From positions 1 to 12,244 of the forward strand of contig NZBB01000013.1 of NCBI GenBank assembly GCA_002686295.1: DNA of 12,244 nucleotides, written 5' to 3'. The translations under genes and the position numbers were made by a program. The notes under the pieces are model-generated. The model worked only from the letters and a program-made list of their open reading frames with translations. It was not told the DNA's origin and did not search any database. Below, piece by piece: positions 1 to 8,047 of the stretch. Within the stretch, counting starts at the first letter, position 1; the number at the start of each line of letters is the position of its first letter. The DNA is from Candidatus Woesearchaeota archaeon. Its GTDB lineage: Archaea; Nanobdellota; Nanobdellia; Woesearchaeales; GCA-2686295.

Positions 1-1137
1 ATAAATAGTAATTATAGAATATGCAAACGCTGTATAATGGATACAACTGATCTGTATATTAAATTCGATGCCAACGGTTATTGCAATCATTGTAATACAT
101 TTGAAAAGAAAATTAAACCAAGGATATTTTCAAAACAAAAAAGAAAATTATATTTTAATAAACAGATAGATCTGATAAAATCAGGAAGTCAAGGGAGAAA
201 ATATAATTGCATTATCGGTTTGAGTGGTGGAAGAGATAGCTCGTATGCGGTCTATTTAGCAAAAGAATTTGGACTAAATGCATTAGTTATTCATTTTGAT
301 AACGGATGGGATTCTGAACTTGCTATAAATAATATAGAAAATATAATAAAGAAAACAGGATTTGATTATTATAATTATATAGTTGATTGGGACGAATTTT
401 GCGATTTGCAGCTCTCATATCTTAAAGCCTCAGTTGTTGATGTGGAGATACCTACAGATTTAGGAATATTTTCACTTCTTCCACGGATGGCGAACAATTT
501 CAATGCTAAGTATATACTATTTGGTGAAAACCTAGAAACTGAAAGTATAATGGGTGAAGGTTGGAATTATAAAAATAAATTAGATTACATTAATCTTAAA
601 GCCATACATAAGAAATATGGTGAAAAAGAATTAAAATCATTTCCCCTATTAACCCAATTAAAAGAGATTTATTATTATAATATCATGAAGATTAAGCAAA
701 TAAATATTTTGAATTATGCTAATTGTAATTATAAAGAAATTGAGGATTTATTAAAGAAGGAATTTAAGTGGCGTGATTATGGAGTTAAACACGGAGAATC
801 TATTTTCACAAAGTTTTATCAATCATATGTTTTACCTAAGAAATTTAACATAGATAAGAGAAGAGCTCATTTATCATCATTAATTTGCTCTTTGCAAATT
901 ACAAGGGATGAAGCTTTAGAAATTATTACAAAACCGGTTTATAATAACGATGAATTGAAGGAGGAATATGAATATATCGTCAAAAAACTAAAATTAAGTA
1001 GCAAGAAATTTGAAGAGATAATGTCGCTACCGATTAAATCTCATTTTGATTTTCCAACAATGGAAAAATCAAAAACTTATTCTTTCCTAAACAAATTAAA
1101 ACGATTGAAATATTTGTTTTTATTTGATTCTAAATAG
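1..1137 (+). CDS. N-acetyl sugar amidotransferase, WbpG/PseA type (5' end beyond window)
   Basis: Probable ATP-dependent amidotransferase that turns an N-acetyl group of a nucleotide-activated sugar into an acetamidino group in the cytoplasm. The frame is open from base 1. Two cysteine pairs, CKRC (codons at 22 and 31) and CNHC (82 and 91), form the usual N-terminal zinc-binding set, and the first pair lies upstream of the first ATG (base 37). That ATG is therefore internal and the true start is outside the window, probably only a few codons away. The PP-loop ATP-pyrophosphatase motif SGGRDSS is at 223-243. The visible length of 378 codons is close to full size for the family. WbpG relatives take ammonia from HisH/HisF-like partners, which are not in this window. 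The family call is firm; the exact sugar substrate is unknown. Confidence 0.88.
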   Translation: MNSNYRICKRCIMDTTDLYIKFDANGYCNHCNTFEKKIKPRIFSKQKRKLYFNKQIDLIKSGSQGRKYNCIIGLSGGRDSSYAVYLAKEFGLNALVIHFDNGWDSELAINNIENIIKKTGFDYYNYIVDWDEFCDLQLSYLKASVVDVEIPTDLGIFSLLPRMANNFNAKYILFGENLETESIMGEGWNYKNKLDYINLKAIHKKYGEKELKSFPLLTQLKEIYYYNIMKIKQINILNYANCNYKEIEDLLKKEFKWRDYGVKHGESIFTKFYQSYVLPKKFNIDKRRAHLSSLICSLQITRDEALEIITKPVYNNDELKEEYEYIVKKLKLSSKKFEEIMSLPIKSHFDFPTMEKSKTYSFLNKLKRLKYLFLFDSK

Positions 1138-1239
1138 TATGAATTAAGACCATACGTAATAGTATAATATCTATATATCTATTAATGCATTTACGTTAAA
1201 ACAACTATTTACATCTCCATCACGCTTCATAGCATAATA

Positions 1240-2472
1240 GTGAACAATTTAAAAATCACTGCGCGGGAGTTTATAAAAAAGTATTTTTATTTATATAATT
1301 TTATTTCTTATATATATAATATTAAATGGTATATCAGAAAATTTTTTAAGTATAAAGTAATTGACGAAGATAAGTTTCTCAGAAATATGAGGACTGACAT
1401 TTACTTTGAATATGGTGACCGGTCTTCTATTTTTTTCTATGCACCAATTTGTCTTGATAAGAAAATCTCATCCCAATTTAAGTCTTTTGTAAATAACACC
1501 TTTGATTTTGATAAATCTATTTACGCTATATACAACAATGTAGATTTAATTGGTTTCAATGCCGTAGTGGTAACATCAACAAATGATATTATACAAGGTA
1601 ATGCTGAATCCCTTAAAGTCTTGAGTACGTGTGAACCAAGGCTCTTCACTCAACCTAAAAAGATAAAATGTGAAGAGAGTTATGAAACTGTAATATCTTT
1701 AATTAACCCGTTTAATAATGGGCGATGCAATAACGTGTTTCATTGGATCAATGAAAGTCTTTTTCTTCTTCAGGCGGCTGAAGACTATGTAGCAAAATAT
1801 GGAGATAAGCCTTATATTTTATTAAGTAATAATCCAGAAAAATATCATATTGAATCGTTAAGACTGCTGGGCTATAATAAAACAGATTATTTGTTATGGG
1901 CGCACGAGAGAGCTAATGTAAAAAAAATGATTGTCCCTGGTTTAAGAAGGAAAATGATATCTAAAGGTATGTATTTAATTAATCCTGATGCTGTGAATTG
2001 GTTAAGGTATAGGTTAAGGCCAGTAATTGATAATACAACAAATTATTTCAGCGAAAATATACTAATTTCTAGGCAAAAATCTATAGGGCGAAAAATTAAA
2101 AACTTTGAAGAGGTTTATGCATTTTTATGTGAATATGGATTTGAATCTTATTGTCTTGAGGATATATCTTTTAAAGATAAGCTACGAATGTTTTCTAATG
2201 CTAAGAATATTGTTGGTGCACATGGCGCTGGATTATCATATATGATGTTTAGCATAAAAGCTAATATAATAGAATTATTTGGAAATCCACCAGTATTCTA
2301 TACAGACTACTATCGTTTATCTCAAAGTGTTGGGTTAAAATATGCTTACATGTTCTGTGATTATTCATATGAGAATTATATAGTAAGTAATAAATCTTCT
2401 AAATTTAAAGAGCATGATTTGATTGTTAATGTTGATGATTTAAACAAATTGTTCATAAAATTAAATAGTTAA
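1240..2472 (+). CDS. glycosyltransferase family 61 (DUF563)
   Basis: Predicted glycosyltransferase of 410 residues that adds a sugar to the growing glycan; donor and acceptor cannot be told from sequence. GT61 hallmarks are visible in order: NVFHWINE at residues 165-172, the LISRQ segment with following basic residues at 275-288, VGAHGAGLS at 325-333 and IIELFG at 343-348. The start is GTG at 1240: the frame is closed by TAA at 1183 with no ATG in between, and the next in-frame ATG (residue 50) would remove a plausible basic, aromatic N-terminus. No Shine-Dalgarno sequence is visible. The 102-base gap before it (1138-1239) holds a TATAAT at 1163-1168 but no good partner box, so a local promoter is unproven. 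There is no signal peptide, so it is probably cytoplasmic or membrane-associated. Confidence 0.85.
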   Translation: MNNLKITAREFIKKYFYLYNFISYIYNIKWYIRKFFKYKVIDEDKFLRNMRTDIYFEYGDRSSIFFYAPICLDKKISSQFKSFVNNTFDFDKSIYAIYNNVDLIGFNAVVVTSTNDIIQGNAESLKVLSTCEPRLFTQPKKIKCEESYETVISLINPFNNGRCNNVFHWINESLFLLQAAEDYVAKYGDKPYILLSNNPEKYHIESLRLLGYNKTDYLLWAHERANVKKMIVPGLRRKMISKGMYLINPDAVNWLRYRLRPVIDNTTNYFSENILISRQKSIGRKIKNFEEVYAFLCEYGFESYCLEDISFKDKLRMFSNAKNIVGAHGAGLSYMMFSIKANIIELFGNPPVFYTDYYRLSQSVGLKYAYMFCDYSYENYIVSNKSSKFKEHDLIVNVDDLNKLFIKLNS

Positions 2473-2473
2473 T

Positions 2474-2479
2474 AAAGGA
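2474..2479 (+). promoter_or_regulatory. Shine-Dalgarno sequence supporting an ATT start
   Basis: AAAGGA lies just after the preceding stop codon and 9 bases before the ATT codon at 2489, a normal distance for a ribosome binding site. It supports initiation at the non-standard codon rather than at the TTG at 2573, which would cut away the nucleotide-binding motif. Confidence 0.5.
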
Positions 2480-2488
2480 TTAATAATA

Positions 2489-3436
2489 ATTAAAAAAATA
2501 TTAATTACAGGTGGCTCAGGGTTTCTTGGGAGACATTTAGCTATTAAACTAAAGGATCACTATGAAGTCATATTGTGCGCTAGAAATAATTCTCAAAACA
2601 TCTTGACCCAGGAAGTTACAGGATGTCATGTAGCCCCGATGGATGTTGCCAACATTGAATCTGTAAAAGATTCATTAAATGAATTTAAACCTGAAATAAT
2701 CATTCATGCTGCGGCAACCAAGTATGTTGTTTTATCCGAGAATTACCCAATGGAGTGTCTTGATGTTAATGTTCTAGGTTCACAAAACGTTGCCAGGGCT
2801 GCTATAGATATAGGTGTTGATACAGTTATAGGTATATCTACGGATAAAACTGCCCCACCTGTCGGTAATATCTATGGTTTATCAAAGGCTTTAATGGAGA
2901 GATGTTATTGTGAATTGAATTCCAAGTCAAAAACAAGTTTTGCATGTGTCCGTTTTGGCAATATCGCTTGGTCCACAGGTTCTGTTTTCCCCATATGGAA
3001 AGGTATGATGGAACGTGAAGGTTTAATTCAATCTACGGGCCCCGAAATGCGGAGGTTTTTCTTTTCAGTGGATGAGGCGACAGCATTGATTATACGTGCC
3101 ATAAATAACACAGATATAATTGGGGGAAAGGTGCTTTCACAAAAAATGAAATCAGCTCAGATAGAAGATATTTTAAATGTGTGGTCATTGCATTATGGTA
3201 TAAGTTGGGAAAAGATACAAAGACGCCCTGGTGATCAGGTTGATGAATTTCTGATTGGCTCCTCGGAGTTAGAACACACATTGGAAATTGATATTGAGGG
3301 TATCACTCACTTTGTGATTTCGTTCAATGAAAAAATAATAAACCATCTAAATGAGGTCATTTCAAGCAAAAATGCAGAACGTCTCACAGAAAAAGAAATA
3401 TTAGATCTTATTACTAGAGTGCCTGAATTTGCTTGA
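2489..3436 (+). CDS. nucleotide-sugar 4,6-dehydratase/epimerase, PseB/CapD/WbjB-like SDR (apparent ATT start)
   Basis: Extended short-chain dehydrogenase of the Polysacc_synt_2 family, which oxidises and dehydrates (often also 5-epimerises) UDP-N-acetylhexosamines. Counting from ATT at 2489 the protein is 315 residues. The NAD(P)-binding motif TGGSGFLG is at residues 7-14, the catalytic TDK at 118-120, and Y129-x3-K133 lies in the signature TDKTAPPVGNIYGLSK. RFGN with a following GS.FP stretch and an MRRFF segment match conserved substrate-pocket regions. D119 to Y129 is ten residues, one more than I recall for PseB, suggesting a distinct subfamily. No ATG, GTG or TTG exists in frame before the glycine motif; TTG at 2573 (residue 29) would destroy it. 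It is followed 7 bases later by the nucleotidyltransferase, so they probably serve one sugar pathway. Exact product unknown. Confidence 0.82.
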   Translation: MKKILITGGSGFLGRHLAIKLKDHYEVILCARNNSQNILTQEVTGCHVAPMDVANIESVKDSLNEFKPEIIIHAAATKYVVLSENYPMECLDVNVLGSQNVARAAIDIGVDTVIGISTDKTAPPVGNIYGLSKALMERCYCELNSKSKTSFACVRFGNIAWSTGSVFPIWKGMMEREGLIQSTGPEMRRFFFSVDEATALIIRAINNTDIIGGKVLSQKMKSAQIEDILNVWSLHYGISWEKIQRRPGDQVDEFLIGSSELEHTLEIDIEGITHFVISFNEKIINHLNEVISSKNAERLTEKEILDLITRVPEFA

Positions 3437-3443
3437 CGATACA

Positions 3444-4124
3444 ATGTGCAAAATTAAACATGCATTGGTGATGGCAGCCGGAAGAGGTATGCGAATGATG
3501 CCATTGACAGATTTAGTTCCAAAGGCTATGGCCCCATTCAGTGGAACTACACTTATTGCCGATGGAATTCAAAAGATAAGAAAACATATCAGCAATGTTC
3601 ATATAACTGTGGGGTATAAGGGAGCTATGCTTGCAAAGCATGTTATTGAGCATGATGTGTTAACACTCTTTAATACCGAAGGAAAGGGCAATGCATGGTG
3701 GGTATACAATACTTTAATGAAATACGTTGATGAACCTGTTTATGTGCTTACTTGTGATAATGTAGTTGATCTGCAATTTGATGAGATTGCTGAGGATTAT
3801 TTTAAAAAGAATGCTCCAGCATGTATGGTAGTACCTGTAAAACCAGTTGAAGGGTTGGACGGTGATTATATTTTTAAAGAAAACAAGTTAGTTTCATTAA
3901 TAACTAGAGACAAAACATCAGATATATATTGCTCAGGAATTCAGGTCCTTAATCCGGCGAAAGTTAACAGATTAACGCAAAAAACAGAGAGTTTTAATGA
4001 TTTATGGAATAACCTTATTAAGAAGAAACAGCTGTACTGTTCGGATGTCCTTCCTATAAAATGGTGTGCGGTTGATAGTATTGATCAATTAGATGTTCTA
4101 AATAAATCTCTGTTTAAGAAATGA
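3444..4124 (+). CDS. sugar nucleotidyltransferase (NTP_transferase family)
   Basis: Predicted enzyme of 226 residues that joins a sugar 1-phosphate to an NTP, giving an NDP-sugar donor in the cytoplasm. The N-terminus shows AAGRGMRMMPLTD (residues 11-23) followed by PKAM (26-29), matching the nucleotide-binding signature of this family with Met in place of the usual Thr in GTR. TCDN at residues 103-106 carries the probable metal-binding Asp105. I chose ATG 3444, 7 bases after the previous stop; a TTG at 3429 would overlap the upstream gene by 8 bases and add five residues outside the fold. It lacks the long C-terminal extension of RmlA-type enzymes. The stop overlaps the next start as ATGA. 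The sugar and the nucleotide are not determinable; MobA-like or RmlA-like activities remain open. Confidence 0.8.
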   Translation: MCKIKHALVMAAGRGMRMMPLTDLVPKAMAPFSGTTLIADGIQKIRKHISNVHITVGYKGAMLAKHVIEHDVLTLFNTEGKGNAWWVYNTLMKYVDEPVYVLTCDNVVDLQFDEIAEDYFKKNAPACMVVPVKPVEGLDGDYIFKENKLVSLITRDKTSDIYCSGIQVLNPAKVNRLTQKTESFNDLWNNLIKKKQLYCSDVLPIKWCAVDSIDQLDVLNKSLFKK

Positions 4125-5035
4125 TGAAAAAGATTGCAAGGCATATCATTATTAATTATGTACCCAATATATTAAGGGAAGTTATTACTAATTATCGTTA
4201 CCCTCAGCCGGTCAAGTATCCTGTTATAAAACATTTATGGTCATTCCGAGATTTGTACTTATTCAAAAGGCAAGTAGAATGCTCGTATACAGATAGAAAT
4301 ATACTCGTTATATCGCCTCATCCAGATGATGAGGTTATAGGAATGGGCGCTACTATTGTAAAGCATTTGAATAACGGGAGCAACATCACGGTTTTATACA
4401 TGACTGATGGCAGGAACGGTGGTGATCCAAATTTGACGCATAAACAAGTAATAAAGATGCGCCACCGTGAAGCAATGTTAGTAGGAGAAAAATATGGATT
4501 CAAGCAGATATACTGGCAGCTATCCGACACACTAGGTAAAAGAGTATTCAATTCAGAAGAATTTTTTACGAATAGAAATGAAGTGGTTAACAACTTGGTC
4601 GATGTGTTGGACAAGGGGCAATATGACTCTATTTTTCTCCCCTCATTTTTTGATTGGCACGTTGATCATTTTACCTCAAATAAAATACTGGTTGATGCAT
4701 TAAAGAAGACAAGTATACCTAAACTAACAATATATGGTTATGAAGTATGGAGTTACATTCCATTTCCGAATTATGTAGTGGATATTTCAGATGAATTCTT
4801 AGCAAAGAAAGAAATGTTAACTTGTTATACATCCCAAGTAGAAAATGGTTATTTCCAGAAATATATTCAGGATAGAGGTAATTTACGTTTTCAGTTACAT
4901 TTGGATAAGAGGAGATTAGGTTTTGCTGAAGCTTTTTTAAGGTTTGATAAAGATGTCTATACGGAACTATTCAATGATTATTTAATCAAAATGATAAATG
5001 AAGATGTGAATATTTATGGAAACATAGTCACTTAA
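4121..5035 (+). CDS. PIG-L/LmbE family zinc deacetylase
   Basis: Predicted zinc-dependent amidohydrolase of 304 residues that removes an acyl (usually N-acetyl) group from a sugar or sugar derivative. The family metal motif appears as PHPDDE, with H67, D69, D70 and E71, and the third zinc ligand region is HVDH at residues 180-183. A Rossmann-like strand (ILVIS) precedes the first motif. The first 58 residues are an extra basic, aromatic N-terminal segment without a signal-peptide pattern, so action in the cytoplasm is likely. Start ATG 4121 overlaps the upstream stop by four bases (ATGA); ATG 4124 is nearly equivalent. Set between a sugar nucleotidyltransferase and an acyl-ACP pathway, it could expose an amine that is later re-acylated. 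That link is inference; the fold call is firm. Confidence 0.87.
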   Translation: MMKKIARHIIINYVPNILREVITNYRYPQPVKYPVIKHLWSFRDLYLFKRQVECSYTDRNILVISPHPDDEVIGMGATIVKHLNNGSNITVLYMTDGRNGGDPNLTHKQVIKMRHREAMLVGEKYGFKQIYWQLSDTLGKRVFNSEEFFTNRNEVVNNLVDVLDKGQYDSIFLPSFFDWHVDHFTSNKILVDALKKTSIPKLTIYGYEVWSYIPFPNYVVDISDEFLAKKEMLTCYTSQVENGYFQKYIQDRGNLRFQLHLDKRRLGFAEAFLRFDKDVYTELFNDYLIKMINEDVNIYGNIVT

Positions 5036-5085
5036 TAATAATAGAAGTTCATATATAATTTATCAATTATTTTGTGATAGTATAG

Positions 5086-5098
5086 AAAGGTAACCTTA
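5086..5098. repeat. short inverted repeat upstream of the maoC-SDR gene
   Basis: AAGGT-A-ACCTT (5087-5097) is a perfect 5-base inverted repeat around one base, about 20 bases before the start at 5118. It lies in an 82-base gap (5036-5117) that otherwise shows no convincing promoter. It could be an operator or chance; five-base arms are weak evidence. Confidence 0.2.
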
Positions 5099-5117
5099 AG
5101 CATGTATCAGTATTGAT

Positions 5118-6305
5118 ATGAAAAAGTTTGAATCAATAAAAACAGGCGAGAAGGCTCAGTTAACTCACACAATCCGCCAATCTGATATAGATCAATATGT
5201 TGAATTAACAGGTGATGATAATAAAATTCATGTTGATCAACAATATACAAGTAAGACAGCCTTTAAGAAACCTGTTGTTCACGGAATGTTGAGTGCATCT
5301 TTTATTTCGACTTTGATTGGTACGAAGCTTCCGGGTGATGGTGCATTGTGGTACCAACAAAGTATTAAATTTTTGATGCCTGTTAGAGTGGGAGATAAAA
5401 TTACTGTATTTGCAAAAGTAATTAATAAAATTAAGAGAACTAAAACAATCCAGTTATCTACAGAAATATATAATCAGAATAATCAAAAGGTAATTACTGG
5501 CACAGCTAGTGTAAAGCTAATAGAGGAAGTTCAGCCCTCAGCTATTCAAAAAGCTGTAAAAGTTAAGAATAACATTGCATTGGTAATAGGTGGTACTGGA
5601 GGCATTGGTAAAGCGACTTGTTTTCAGTTAGCAAGGGATGGATTTGATGTTGCTATCCATTATTATAAAAATATCGAATCTGCAAATAGGTTGAAGAAAA
5701 ACATAGAAAAGTTGGGCAATAACGCTACTGTTGTTAATGCTGATATCAAAGAAATTGATCAGGTTGATAGGATGATTCAGCGGGTACTTAGAAAATTGGG
5801 TTCAATATCTGTTTTGGTTAACTGTGCTACCACTCCCATACCAAATATAAAAATAGCAGATCTAGAATGGCGAAATATGCAAGAACAATATGATGTAAAT
5901 ATTAAAGGGGCATTTAATATTATAAAATTTGTCGTCCCTATTATGGAAGAAAATGGGTATGGAAAAATTATCAACTTAATCACACAATATATAGAGGATC
6001 CAAAACCTGAATTAGCTCACTATATCACAGCAAAATCTGCTTTAAGTGGTTTTACTAAAGCTTTAGCAACTGAACTAGCACCTAAAGGTATTCAAGTTAA
6101 TCTGATTTCACCGGGTATGACTGATACACAACTACTTGCAGATATACCTGAAAAAGTCAGATTACTAACTGCTGCTCAAGCACCATTGAGACGTCTTGCA
6201 TCTCCGGATGATATTGCCAGGGTGATAAGTTTTCTATCATCTGAGAAATCTGATTACCTTACTGGAGAAACAATAAGAGTTAATGGTGGCCAGGTAATGA
6301 TATGA
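5118..6305 (+). CDS. MaoC-like hydratase fused to SDR 3-oxoacyl-ACP reductase
   Basis: Two-domain enzyme of 395 residues acting on acyl thioesters. Residues 1-135 form a MaoC/PhaJ-type hotdog domain with TGDDNKIH at 31-38; D33 and H38 have the D-x4-H spacing of the (R)-specific hydratase active site, and KPVVHGML follows at 51-58. Residues about 150-395 form a FabG-like short-chain reductase: cofactor motif GGTGGIG at 158-164, N235 in VNCA (replacing the usual NNAG), N261, Y302 and K306 in YITAK, and the C-terminal GE.IRVNGG segment. The catalytic Ser expected 13 residues before Tyr is Thr289. The domains probably interconvert enoyl/hydroxyacyl and keto/hydroxyacyl forms on the ACP encoded two genes later. 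It overlaps the fkbH-like gene by four bases (ATGA), so they are translationally coupled. Precise acyl substrate is unknown. Confidence 0.85.
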   Translation: MKKFESIKTGEKAQLTHTIRQSDIDQYVELTGDDNKIHVDQQYTSKTAFKKPVVHGMLSASFISTLIGTKLPGDGALWYQQSIKFLMPVRVGDKITVFAKVINKIKRTKTIQLSTEIYNQNNQKVITGTASVKLIEEVQPSAIQKAVKVKNNIALVIGGTGGIGKATCFQLARDGFDVAIHYYKNIESANRLKKNIEKLGNNATVVNADIKEIDQVDRMIQRVLRKLGSISVLVNCATTPIPNIKIADLEWRNMQEQYDVNIKGAFNIIKFVVPIMEENGYGKIINLITQYIEDPKPELAHYITAKSALSGFTKALATELAPKGIQVNLISPGMTDTQLLADIPEKVRLLTAAQAPLRRLASPDDIARVISFLSSEKSDYLTGETIRVNGGQVMI

Positions 6306-8047
6306 AAAGCATTAGTTATATAGAAATACTTAAAGAAAACAATCGTTTTGCTAAGATGTTACCCTCGAAAAAGTACACTGTTCAGGTGCTCTCAAACATT
6401 TCTAATGCCCAACTAAATGAAATATTAGAGTATACTTTAAGATATGAGGATGTCCCGGCTATAGTGATGTCTGGAGATTATGACAATATTATTCAGAACA
6501 GCATTAAATACAATAAATCAAATCTAGTCATCATATTTTGGGAGCTCTGTAATCTTCTCGAGGGCATGCAATACAAAGTTGATCTTTTTAATGATACAGA
6601 TTTTACGTCAATTCTTGAAAAGGTGGTTTCGGAGGTGGACTTGATATTTAACAGCTTGGCGGAGACATCCTGTGTACTATTTAATCGATTTACTGGACTT
6701 CATTTTGCTAACAAAGCAATTAACAAAACTCGATTGGAAGACTTAGCTAGACAACTGAACTGCTATATCGATGAGCATAAACCTGAAAATGTACGAACTG
6801 TTGATATAGACAAAATTCTTTTTTCAGTGGGGCTAGAAAAAAGTATTAACCTACGCTACTTTTATTCAGCAAGGGCACTTTATACTGTTGACTACTATAA
6901 GGCTTATGCGGATTATGTTAAGCCTATTATCATGTCTACTACGGGTAAGGCAAAAAAGGCACTTATATTTGACTGTGATAATACCCTGTGGAATGGCATC
7001 TTGGGTGAGGACGGGTTTGATAAAATAGAAATGTCGACCGACACGACATATGGGGCTATTTTTTCTGAAATTCAGAGTTTGGCGTTGTCTCTGTTTAAAC
7101 AAGGGGTTCTGTTGGGATTATGTACAAAGAACAATCCTGATGATGTGGAGCAGGTCTTATTCGACCACCCTGATATGATAATAAGGGATCAACATCTAGC
7201 CATCAAAAAGGTAAACTGGAACAATAAAGTATCTAACCTAAATGAAATCTCCCAGGAGTTGAACATAGGACTGGATAGTATTGTGCTAGTAGATGATTCA
7301 CTTTTTGAAGTGAATCTGATAAGGAATCAATTACCGGAGGTGAAGGTTCTGCAGGTTCCAGAAAAGCTTTATGAATACCCTAAGATGATCAGGGAAAACA
7401 TGGGTTTATTCTACAATAGGTCCGCGACAGCGGAAGATAAAATAAGGGTTTCTATGTATAAGCAACAGGCCATGCGGGGGTCTTACAAAAAACAATTTGA
7501 AAATCTAGAGGATTATCTGATTTCCCTTGAGATGGAGATGATTGTTTTTAATGATGATAAGAAACTTATTCCTAGAATAGCTCAAATGAGTCAGAAGACT
7601 AACCAATTCAATTTAACTACAAAACGATATACTGAAGGGGATATAAATAGGTTAGTTGGAGATCATAATGCATTGGTAATGGCTATTTCAATAACAGATA
7701 AATACGGAGATAGCGGTGTAACAGGGCTCTGTATAGTTAAAATAGATAGACAAAAAGGAGTTTCTGAAATTGATACATTTTTGTTGAGTTGTAGGATTAT
7801 AGGAAGAAACATAGAGTTTGTGTTTATCGATACGGTAGTTAATAGACTTAAGAGTGAAGGAGTAATTACTATTGTTGCAAAATATATAAAAACAAATAAG
7901 AATCAGCAGGTCATGGATTTTTATGATGACTGCAGCTTTAAATTTATATCTTTTGATGATTCTAAGCGATACTATAAGTTACATATAAGTGATTATAAAC
8001 CTCATGATATAAATTACATTAAGGTATCGTATGGAAAAACTGATTGA
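6302..8047 (+). CDS. FkbH-like HAD-IIIC family protein (glyceryl-ACP forming)
   Basis: Protein of 581 residues resembling FkbH, which in characterised polyketide pathways takes 1,3-bisphosphoglycerate, removes phosphate and loads the glyceryl unit on an ACP. The HAD core is plain: DCDNT at residues 224-228 (nucleophile D224, acid/base D226), the LCTKN motif at 273-277 and VDDS at 330-333. The MSQKTNQFN segment at 429-437 begins the C-terminal GNAT-like half. Residues 1-215 are an N-terminal extension present in the long members of the family, whose role I cannot state. The gene overlaps its upstream neighbour by 4 bases and the downstream ACP gene by 17, strong evidence of a working unit. GC is uneven along the gene (about 42% near 7081-7440, about 26% near 7861-7980). 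Family call is firm; glyceryl as the unit is from family knowledge. Confidence 0.87.
   Translation: MKSISYIEILKENNRFAKMLPSKKYTVQVLSNISNAQLNEILEYTLRYEDVPAIVMSGDYDNIIQNSIKYNKSNLVIIFWELCNLLEGMQYKVDLFNDTDFTSILEKVVSEVDLIFNSLAETSCVLFNRFTGLHFANKAINKTRLEDLARQLNCYIDEHKPENVRTVDIDKILFSVGLEKSINLRYFYSARALYTVDYYKAYADYVKPIIMSTTGKAKKALIFDCDNTLWNGILGEDGFDKIEMSTDTTYGAIFSEIQSLALSLFKQGVLLGLCTKNNPDDVEQVLFDHPDMIIRDQHLAIKKVNWNNKVSNLNEISQELNIGLDSIVLVDDSLFEVNLIRNQLPEVKVLQVPEKLYEYPKMIRENMGLFYNRSATAEDKIRVSMYKQQAMRGSYKKQFENLEDYLISLEMEMIVFNDDKKLIPRIAQMSQKTNQFNLTTKRYTEGDINRLVGDHNALVMAISITDKYGDSGVTGLCIVKIDRQKGVSEIDTFLLSCRIIGRNIEFVFIDTVVNRLKSEGVITIVAKYIKTNKNQQVMDFYDDCSFKFISFDDSKRYYKLHISDYKPHDINYIKVSYGKTD

Noticed and set aside
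1163..1168. TATAAT as a promoter -10 box in the 1138-1239 gap
   Set aside because: No recognisable -35 box lies 16-18 bases upstream and the stretch is so AT-rich that such hexamers are expected.
2573..2575. TTG as the start of the nucleotide-sugar dehydratase
   Set aside because: It would begin after the NAD(P)-binding glycine motif, which is intact in the same frame upstream.
3429..3431. TTG as the start of the nucleotidyltransferase
   Set aside because: ATG 3444 is a standard start just before the first strand and avoids an overlap; the five extra residues have no role in the fold.
4318..4614. 98-codon open frame on the minus strand
   Set aside because: It lies fully antisense inside the PIG-L gene, whose zinc motifs show which strand is coding; no family resemblance.
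5068..5074. TATTTTG (also at 9233-9239) as Bacteroidota -7 promoter elements (TAnnTTTG)
   Set aside because: Both are one base short of the consensus spacing, lack a clear -33 TTG, and the second is only 18 bases from the start codon.
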